Below are positions 1-3,609 of a stretch of DNA of 6,604 nucleotides, one piece after another. Position numbers and translations under genes: made by a program. Origin of the DNA: an uncultured Collinsella sp. (lineage in GTDB: Bacteria > Actinomycetota > Coriobacteriia > Coriobacteriales > Coriobacteriaceae); assembly GCA_900556205.1 (NCBI GenBank), contig USNX01000076.1:1-6604 (forward strand), in the 5' to 3' direction. The stretch's first letter is position 1, and the number at the start of each line of letters is the position of its first letter. Under the pieces are notes generated by a model. It was not told the DNA's origin. It saw only the letters and a list, made by a program, of their open reading frames with translations, and did no database searches.

Positions 1-32
1 GGCTTGGGGTTGTAGCGCTTGTCGTTACGCAT
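1..32 (-). CDS. Start of a further gene of the leftward operon (partial, leaves window)
   Basis: An ATG at 32-30 opens a frame that stays open to the window edge and reads MRNDKRYNPK. It overlaps the last 8 bases of the upstream membrane-protein gene, which fits the overlapping stop/start style of the whole leftward operon. There is only a weak GAGG-type ribosome site inside the upstream gene, so initiation would rely on coupling. Ten codons are too few to assign a function. The call rests on position and overlap pattern alone. Confidence 0.45.
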   Translation of the reverse strand, partial: MRNDKRYNPK

Positions 33-306
33 GCACGCCCACCGCCTCGTAGGCGGCCTGGGCGCTGTGCACCGCGCCGTCCATGGTCGGGATAATCCAG
101 ATCCACAGCAGCGCGCACATGGCGAGCGCCGTCACGGTGATGCCGATCAGAAGCCCGGCCCTGAAGGCGTCCTTCTGCCTGTCGGCCTGCTCCTGCGCTG
201 GCAGGCGGTAGCCCTCGCGTGCTACGATGCGGGGAGTCCTGTTGGACGTGCGGGCGCTCTTGGTGTGGTTGCTGGGGGTGCCCGCGTATTTGTTTTGAGG
301 GGTCAT
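25..306 (-). CDS. Small single-pass membrane protein, unknown function (93 aa)
   Basis: I do not recognise a family. The first ~50 residues are polar and basic, with many Ser, Thr, Asn and Arg. One clear hydrophobic segment follows at about residues 50-72 (GLLIGITVTALAMCALLWIW), then a short ~20-residue tail. The basic N-terminus before the helix suggests an N-in, C-out orientation by the positive-inside rule. The start at 306 is chosen because ATG overlaps the upstream stop as ATGA, a classic translational-coupling junction; the frame is open further upstream, but that stretch is antisense-type shadow of the upstream gene. It sits in the leftward operon of the mobile element, so it may be an early element function. 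Its role is not predictable from sequence. Confidence 0.72.
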   Translation of the reverse strand: MTPQNKYAGTPSNHTKSARTSNRTPRIVAREGYRLPAQEQADRQKDAFRAGLLIGITVTALAMCALLWIWIIPTMDGAVHSAQAAYEAVGVHA

Positions 307-695
307 TCTTCCTCCGTTTCCTCGTCCTCGACTTTCAAAAAGTTTTCGTTGATTTGCTTTTTTGCGCGATATTTGCGGCTGTAGAGCCGCTGGCGCTCCT
401 TGTTCGCCTTGTCCTCCCTCCTCACCTCCTCCTCCATCGCCCGCACCTGCTCGGCGATCTCGGCGGCGCGCTGCTCCCTTGTGCAGGAGACGCACCAACC
501 AGTCCGGTTCGACAGCGGCTTGAAGGTCTCCCTGCCGCACTTGGGGCAGAGCCAGCGCTTGCGGAGTGAGAGTCCGTAGCGGTGCGCCTGCACTTCAATG
601 GCCGTCACCGATTTGCCGAGGGCCTCGGCTATGGCCACGGCCCCGTCCCCGGCGTGCTCCTCGAGGTAGCGGACTTCGCTGCTCGTCCACGTCAT
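303..695 (-). CDS. Myb/SANT-like HTH plus zinc-ribbon DNA-binding protein (130 aa)
   Basis: Residues ~1-45 (MTWTSSEVRYLEEHAGDG and following) resemble a Myb/SANT or GcrA-like helix-turn-helix: a tryptophan near the start, then LGKSVTAIEVQAHRYGLSLR as recognition helix. A four-cysteine zinc knuckle follows, CPKC (C50, C53) and CVSC (C68, C71). The remainder (~73-115) is strongly charged and probably helical, ending in the acidic run EDEETEEE. The start at 695 is chosen because its ATG overlaps the preceding mini-ORF stop as TAATG, with GGAAGGGA about 13 bases upstream. The frame continues to 923, but that part lies over the regulator gene in another frame and is a shadow. A DNA-binding role in element transcription, replication or packaging is inference; proteins of this kind are common in phages and integrative elements. 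Confidence 0.75.
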   Translation of the reverse strand: MTWTSSEVRYLEEHAGDGAVAIAEALGKSVTAIEVQAHRYGLSLRKRWLCPKCGRETFKPLSNRTGWCVSCTREQRAAEIAEQVRAMEEEVRREDKANKERQRLYSRKYRAKKQINENFLKVEDEETEEE

Positions 696-775
696 TACGC
701 CCGGCGTCCCTTCCAAGACTTGAAGCGGCGCTGCAATTTCCGGCGCATGATGTCGAGCCTTTGGTTGCGGGGCAT
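695..775 (-). CDS. Putative 26-aa basic micro-protein or coupling mini-ORF
   Basis: A 26-codon frame begins at the ATG at 775-773, which overlaps the stop of the upstream regulator as TAATG. Its own TAA overlaps the ATG of the downstream Myb/zinc gene, again as TAATG. The peptide (starting MPRNQRLDIM, ending SWKGRRA) is about 40% Arg plus Lys, with one Trp and no acidic residue except one Asp. It has no independent strong ribosome site. Two readings fit: a real tiny nucleic-acid-binding peptide, or a leader that passes ribosomes from the regulator to the downstream gene. The double exact overlap is what makes it credible; length alone would not. Confidence 0.5.
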   Translation of the reverse strand: MPRNQRLDIMRRKLQRRFKSWKGRRA

Positions 776-990
776 TACGCCACCGTCGGAGTGCGACGCT
801 CGTTGCTAAGATCAAGCAGGTACCCAGCGCCGCATCCGTAGAAGCGGCACGCACGAACGATGAAGTCGCCGGGCATGCTCTCCGGGTCTCCCTCGTACTT
901 TGCGAGCGTTTTGGGCGAGACAAGGAGCTTCTTCGCCGCCTCGGCTTGCGTAAGGCTTCGGCGCGTGCGTTCAGATGCTAAGTTTTTCAT
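775..990 (-). CDS. Small XRE-family helix-turn-helix regulator (71 aa), Cro/early-regulator position
   Basis: A compact lambda-repressor-like domain fills almost the whole protein. SLTQAEAAKKLLVSPKTLAKYE (about residues 12-33) is the HTH core with the family-typical Q-x-x-x-A pattern and KTLAKYE as recognition helix end; the rest (GDFIVRACRFYGCGAGYLLD) forms the closing helices. There is no extra effector or protease-sensor domain. The start at 990 has a perfect AAGGAGG (1004-998) 7 bases upstream. It is the first gene of the leftward operon, transcribed away from the 104-aa XRE gene, so the pair resembles a phage cI/cro switch. By position it would be the Cro-like or early activator partner; the assignment of roles is inference. 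Confidence 0.8.
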   Translation of the reverse strand: MKNLASERTRRSLTQAEAAKKLLVSPKTLAKYEGDPESMPGDFIVRACRFYGCGAGYLLDLSNERRTPTVA

Positions 991-997
991 TGGTAGT

Positions 998-1004
998 CCT
1001 CCTT
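998..1004 (-). promoter_or_regulatory. Strong ribosome binding site of the 71-aa regulator
   Basis: AAGGAGG on the minus strand with 7 bases to the ATG at 990. It fixes the start of this gene. Confidence 0.85.
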
Positions 1005-1007
1005 AAA

Positions 1008-1018
1008 AGTACGCATCT
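1008..1018. promoter_or_regulatory. Operator-like direct repeat, copy 1
   Basis: The 11-mer AGTACGCATCT lies between the predicted leftward transcription start and the ribosome site of the 71-aa regulator. It recurs identically 32 bases away (1040-1050), about three helical turns, so two bound repressors would sit on the same DNA face. A degenerate third copy (TGCGCATCA) occurs at 1084-1092. This is the pattern expected for operators of one of the two neighbouring XRE proteins. Confidence 0.6.
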
Positions 1019-1037
1019 GGTTTGCGATTGCGAGTCC

Positions 1038-1066
1038 ATAGTACGCATCTAATTGAAGGTCGTCAA
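1038..1066 (-). promoter_or_regulatory. Sigma-70-type promoter of the leftward operon
   Basis: On the minus strand TTGACG (1066-1061) and TACTAT (1043-1038) are separated by exactly 17 bases. The predicted start point lies near 1031, giving a ~40-base leader before the regulator ATG. Operator copy 2 overlaps the -10 hexamer and spacer, so binding there should block this promoter. Confidence 0.72.
1040..1050. promoter_or_regulatory. Operator-like direct repeat, copy 2, on the leftward -10
   Basis: Second perfect copy of AGTACGCATCT. It covers part of the -10 element and adjoining spacer of the leftward promoter, the expected place for a repressor site. Confidence 0.6.
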
Positions 1067-1071
1067 GAAGA

Positions 1072-1104
1072 AATCTGTACAAATGCGCATCAGATTGGTA
1101 CTAT
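1072..1104 (+). promoter_or_regulatory. Rightward promoter candidate with overlapping inverted repeat
   Basis: TGTACA (1076-1081) and TACTAT (1099-1104) are 17 bases apart on the plus strand, a moderate -35/-10 pair that would start transcription near 1111 ahead of the 104-aa regulator. The same stretch carries the inverted repeat AATCTG (1072-1077) / CAGATT (1091-1096) and the 8-bp palindrome ATGCGCAT (1083-1090) in the spacer. Both could be operator elements for autoregulation. The -35 match is imperfect. Confidence 0.5.
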
Positions 1105-1151
1105 TCGAAGCGTAATCGGTAAGAACGTACGGATTTTAGGAGGCGCGTGAG

Positions 1152-1466
1152 ATGCAGACGAGACTAAAAGTGATTCGCAAACACGCAGGAATCACGCAGG
1201 AAGAGGCAGCCGATGCCCTCGGCGTCTCCATCGGCACATATCGGAATTGGGAACAGGGTAGGGTTGTGATGAACGGCGAGCAGCTCATTGCTGCAGCAAT
1301 GATGTTTGATACAACCGTTGACCACATACTCATGACTGATACCGACGATTGCGCCGACATCGACCCGAGGGAAGAGCTCATGTCTCTTTTTGATGTCATG
1401 AACGGGCGCGCCAAGACCGCGCTGGTCATAGTCGCGCGCGGTCTTGCTGATCAGTTCCCGGAATAG
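1152..1466 (+). CDS. XRE-family transcriptional repressor, CI-like position (104 aa)
   Basis: Residues ~3-60 form an HTH_3/lambda-repressor-like domain: RLKVIRKHAGITQEEAADAL, then GVSIGTYRNWEQGR as recognition helix with the family-typical WEQG turn, then closing helices ending in DHILM. The C-terminal ~40 residues (acidic TDTDDCADIDPREE, then a helix) may serve dimerisation; there is no LexA-like peptidase domain, so induction by self-cleavage is not expected. AGGAGG (1138-1143) lies 8 bases before the ATG. It is divergent from the leftward 71-aa regulator and precedes the HIRAN gene by 11 bases, with its stop overlapping the next ribosome site. By position it is the likely lysogeny or maintenance repressor of the element; this role is inference. 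Confidence 0.82.
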   Translation: MQTRLKVIRKHAGITQEEAADALGVSIGTYRNWEQGRVVMNGEQLIAAAMMFDTTVDHILMTDTDDCADIDPREELMSLFDVMNGRAKTALVIVARGLADQFPE

Positions 1467-1477
1467 GAGGAGTAACA

Positions 1478-1963
1478 ATGCTCAATGAATCGTTCGAGAT
1501 GACGTCGTGGTGGCACCATGGCTGCGTGCCGCTCGAGTATGGGGACGAACTCGGTGTCGTCCCCGAACCCGAGAACGAGTACGACCCAGGCGCCATAGCC
1601 CTGTACAAAGGGGTGAGGAAGGTGGGGTACGTCCCCGCGAACCGGGTGGAGGCCATTCATCGTGCGCGGGAATCTGGGGCCGTACTCACCGCCACGGTCG
1701 AGGTCGATGGGGACGAGGAGTTTGGGCTAAGCCCGGTTGTTCTCGTACAGGACGACGAGGCGCGCGCCCCCGAGCCGAAGAAGACGGTATCGCTCGGCAT
1801 CCCCCTCGGCGTGGCACTGGCTGTCGGCCTGGCCCTTTTAATCGGGGGTCTGGTTATCTGCGTGGCGTCGCTCTGGCACCTGTTCGACGGGACGTTCTTC
1901 CCGCGCCTGCTCGTCGGGTGGCTGATGATACTGGCCGCATATCTCGTATTTAAATACAACTAG
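1478..1963 (+). CDS. Membrane-anchored HIRAN-domain protein (161 aa)
   Basis: Residues ~9-90 match the HIRAN pattern: a GCVPLEYGDEL strand region, then the signature NEYDPGAIALY (33-43), then KVGYVPANRVEAI (48-60), and a final strand TATVEV. HIRAN domains bind DNA ends in the eukaryotic remodeller HLTF and occur alone or fused to nucleases or helicases in bacteria and phages. Here the domain is followed by a charged linker (~91-103) and two hydrophobic segments, about 104-131 and 141-157, so the protein should sit in the cell membrane as a hairpin with HIRAN in the cytoplasm. Start: ATG at 1478 with AGGAGG (1465-1470) 7 bases upstream, overlapping the repressor stop. It is co-transcribed with the repressor, so it is likely expressed while the element is integrated. 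An immunity or superinfection-exclusion role is inference; the function is unknown. Confidence 0.78.
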   Translation: MLNESFEMTSWWHHGCVPLEYGDELGVVPEPENEYDPGAIALYKGVRKVGYVPANRVEAIHRARESGAVLTATVEVDGDEEFGLSPVVLVQDDEARAPEPKKTVSLGIPLGVALAVGLALLIGGLVICVASLWHLFDGTFFPRLLVGWLMILAAYLVFKYN

Positions 1964-1997
1964 ACCCCACCGCCTCATGGTGCGAGGGATGGGGTCT
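1962..1997 (+). other. Stem-loop after the HIRAN gene
   Basis: AGACCCCA (1962-1969) pairs perfectly with TGGGGTCT (1990-1997), and an inner CCTC/GAGG pairing (1973-1976 with 1984-1987) extends the stem. It starts inside the HIRAN stop codon. No T-tract follows, so it is not a standard intrinsic terminator. It could attenuate, stabilise upstream mRNA 3' ends, or mark a processing point before the recombinase gene. Confidence 0.6.
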
Positions 1998-2007
1998 GCC
2001 AGATAGC

Positions 2008-2024
2008 CGCCCGTTGGAGGGGCG
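2008..2024 (+). promoter_or_regulatory. Ribosome binding site of the recombinase, inside a short hairpin
   Basis: GGAGGGG (2016-2022) is the Shine-Dalgarno sequence of the recombinase, about 10 bases before its ATG. CGCCC (2008-2012) can pair with GGGCG (2020-2024), which holds half of the ribosome site in a 5-bp stem. This could lower recombinase translation. Confidence 0.5.
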
Positions 2025-2032
2025 ATTCGATT

Positions 2033-3475
2033 ATGCCAGAAGAGATAAAGACTGCGGTTATCTATGCCCGCTTCTCGTGCTCGAAGCAGCGCGAGGCCTC
2101 GATTGACGACCAGCTGCGCGTCTGCCGCGACTGGTGCGCGCGCGAGGGCTACGCCATCGTAGGGGAGTATTCCGACTACGCCATGAGCGGCCGCAGCGAC
2201 GACCGCCCGCAGTTCCAGAAGATGATAGCCAACGCCGGGGAATCGGACATCGTGCTCGTGTACATGATGGACCGCTTCTCGCGCGACGAGTACGACGCGC
2301 CCGCATACAAGCACGAGCTGCGCAGGAAGGGCGTCGAGGTCGTGTCGGCCATGGAGGCCATGCCGGACGGCCCCGAGCGCATCCTGATCGAGAAGATTTA
2401 CGAGGGCCTCGCGGCCGTGGAATCGGTCAAGACCTCCATGAGGACGAGGCGCGGGATGGAGGGCAACGCCCTCAAGTGCAAGACCAACGGCGTGCGCGTC
2501 TACGGCTACGGCCGGAATGACGACGACGAGTACGTTGTGGACGAGGACGAGGCCGCGATAGTGCGCGAGGCGTTCCGGCGCTCCTGCGACCACGAGCCGG
2601 TCGACTCCATCGCCAGCGACTTCGCGCGGCGTGGCGTCACCACCAGGACGGGCAGGCCGTGCGGCTACTCGATGGTGTACCAGATGCTCCACAACAGGAA
2701 GTACACGGGCCTCTACTCGTGGGGAGGCATAGAGGTGGACGGCGGCATGCCCCAGATTATCGACAAGGCGACCTTCGCGATGGCCCAGGAGGTGAAGCCG
2801 AAGAAGCGCCGGGCCTCGGAGGACTGGGGCACGTTCGCGCTGTCGGGCAGGGCGATCTGCTCGGAGTGCGGCCACAACATGGCCGGGACGTCGGGCCGTG
2901 GCAAGAGGAACGTCAAGTACGAGTATTACGGATGCCGCTGCGGGGCCAAGCCCGTCCGGCGCGACTGGCTCGAGCACGAGCTGGCCGAGGCCATCAGGGG
3001 GATGCTGCGCGACCGCGAGACGGCCCTCCGCATCTCCCACATGCTCTGGGACGAGCCGGAGCCGGAGATAGCCGACGCGCGCAGGCGGGCCATGGCGTCG
3101 AAGCGCAAGGCCGAGAACGGCCTCCAGAACATCATGGCCGCGATTGAACAGGGTATCGTGATGCCCGAGTTCACCGACCGTATCGCCCAGCTTCAGGCCC
3201 AGAAGGCCCGCGCCGAGCGCGATCTGGCCTCCTATGACGAGGCCCGCATCGACCCCGAGGAGTTCGCCGACTTCCTCCAGTGCGGCGGCGGGATGGACGA
3301 CGCGGCCGTGCTCGATTCCTTTGTCTATCAGGTGATGGTGACGCCGGAGGAGTGCGTGGCCACGCTCTACTGCGACGACGAACGAAACGAACCCGCACGG
3401 CTAAGCATCGCACGGGTTCGCACATTTTCGGGTTGGTGCCCCCAGCGGGATTCGAACCCGCGATATCCACCTTGA
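2033..3475 (+). CDS. Large serine recombinase / integrase (480 aa)
   Basis: The protein joins and excises DNA by serine-mediated double-strand exchange. The N-terminal resolvase domain (~7-145) carries YARFS with catalytic Ser15 and Arg13, and the DRFSRD motif (80-85) with Arg81 and Arg84, all intact. A recombinase domain follows (~150-255, with YGYGR, ATRxG-like TTRTGRPCGYSMVYQMLHN). Then comes a zinc beta-ribbon (C276, C279, C301, C303) and a coiled coil (~340-402), the usual plan of large serine integrases; 480 aa is a normal length. The start is the ATG after GGAGGGG. The last 13 residues (from W468 to P480) and the stop codon are read from the antisense strand of the tRNA-Glu gene, so the gene ends inside the predicted attachment site. 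It is the last gene of the rightward operon and surely moves this element. Confidence 0.93.
   Translation: MPEEIKTAVIYARFSCSKQREASIDDQLRVCRDWCAREGYAIVGEYSDYAMSGRSDDRPQFQKMIANAGESDIVLVYMMDRFSRDEYDAPAYKHELRRKGVEVVSAMEAMPDGPERILIEKIYEGLAAVESVKTSMRTRRGMEGNALKCKTNGVRVYGYGRNDDDEYVVDEDEAAIVREAFRRSCDHEPVDSIASDFARRGVTTRTGRPCGYSMVYQMLHNRKYTGLYSWGGIEVDGGMPQIIDKATFAMAQEVKPKKRRASEDWGTFALSGRAICSECGHNMAGTSGRGKRNVKYEYYGCRCGAKPVRRDWLEHELAEAIRGMLRDRETALRISHMLWDEPEPEIADARRRAMASKRKAENGLQNIMAAIEQGIVMPEFTDRIAQLQAQKARAERDLASYDEARIDPEEFADFLQCGGGMDDAAVLDSFVYQVMVTPEECVATLYCDDERNEPARLSIARVRTFSGWCPQRDSNPRYPP
3381..3420 (-). terminator. Hairpin terminator downstream of tRNA-Glu, inside the recombinase 3' coding region
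   Basis: On the minus strand CGAACCCGTGCG (3420-3409) pairs over all 12 positions (two G-U) with CGTGCGGGTTCG (3399-3388) around a 9-base loop, followed by TTTCGTT (3387-3381). It begins 13 bases after the CCA end of the tRNA. Read on the plus strand, the two wobbles become mismatches, so the fold favours the minus-strand transcript. It would stop tRNA transcription from running antisense into the recombinase gene. Confidence 0.6.
3434..3475. other. Predicted attachment-site region (one end of the element)
   Basis: The 3' half of the tRNA-Glu gene, from the CCA end to the anticodon loop, is shared with the recombinase 3' end. Integrases that use tRNA genes usually keep the tRNA intact by carrying a copy of its 3' part. 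The crossover should therefore lie in this stretch. No second copy is present elsewhere in the window, so the other element end lies left of position 1. Exact core limits cannot be read from one end. Confidence 0.6.
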
Positions 3476-3510
3476 AAGGGTGGCGTCCTTGGCCGCTAGA
3501 CGATGGGGAC
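3434..3510 (-). tRNA. tRNA-Glu (anticodon UUC)
   Basis: The minus strand folds as a full cloverleaf. The acceptor stem GTCCCCA pairs with TGGGGGC (one G-U), followed by A and an encoded CCA. The D arm contains GTCTAGCGGCCAAGGAC. The anticodon stem CCACC/GGTGG encloses loop CTTTCAA with anticodon TTC, and the T arm is GCGGGTTCGAATCCCGC. The overall sequence closely follows bacterial tRNA-Glu. The gene is complete, and its 3' half is also the end of the serine recombinase gene on the other strand. Confidence 0.96.
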
Positions 3511-3520
3511 AGCGGGAAAG

Positions 3521-3526
3521 AGTATA
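3521..3526 (-). promoter_or_regulatory. -10 element of the tRNA-Glu promoter
   Basis: TATACT on the minus strand lies 10 bases before the mature tRNA 5' end, so transcription would start only a few bases upstream of it. No good -35 is seen at 16-18 bases (only GTGAAC/TGTGAA-like sequences). A C/T-rich stretch lies at the start point. Confidence 0.55.
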
Positions 3527-3566
3527 GCAGACTTTTTTAGCCGTTCACATATCGTTGGCAAACTGG

Positions 3567-3602
3567 AAAACCACCACAAAGGTGCCTATCCCTTTGTGGT
3601 GG
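3567..3602 (-). terminator. Intrinsic terminator of the murT-gatD transcript
   Basis: On the minus strand a perfect 12-bp stem (CCACCACAAAGG with CCTTTGTGGTGG, 3602-3591 and 3582-3571) with an 8-base loop is followed by TTTT (3570-3567). It begins 8 bases after the murT-gatD stop codon and separates that operon from the tRNA promoter. Confidence 0.88.
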
Positions 3603-3609
3603 CGGGGCG

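Noticed and set aside
307..540. N-terminal extension of the 93-aa membrane protein
   Set aside because: The extension reads as Arg/Gly-rich shadow of the zinc-ribbon gene; the ATGA overlap at 303-306 explains the start.
696..923. N-terminal extension of the Myb/zinc-ribbon gene to an upstream start
   Set aside because: The extra part lies over the XRE regulator and mini-ORF in another frame and has low-complexity, non-domain sequence; the TAATG junction at 695 is a much better start.
1838..3040. 400-codon open frame on the minus strand opposite the recombinase
   Set aside because: It is the antisense shadow of a high-GC gene with strong third-position bias; the plus-strand frame has all catalytic motifs of a serine recombinase, while this one shows no recognisable domain and spans a gene boundary.
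1..3433. Second copy of the tRNA-Glu 3' end as the other attachment site
   Set aside because: I looked for the T-arm and acceptor sequence on both strands and found no second copy beyond short 8-9 base matches near 3388-3420; the other end must lie outside the window.
3280..3540. 86-codon frame running through the recombinase end and the tRNA
   Set aside because: Its tail (PPAGFEPAIS) is the well-known false translation of a tRNA T arm; no ribosome site or domain supports it.
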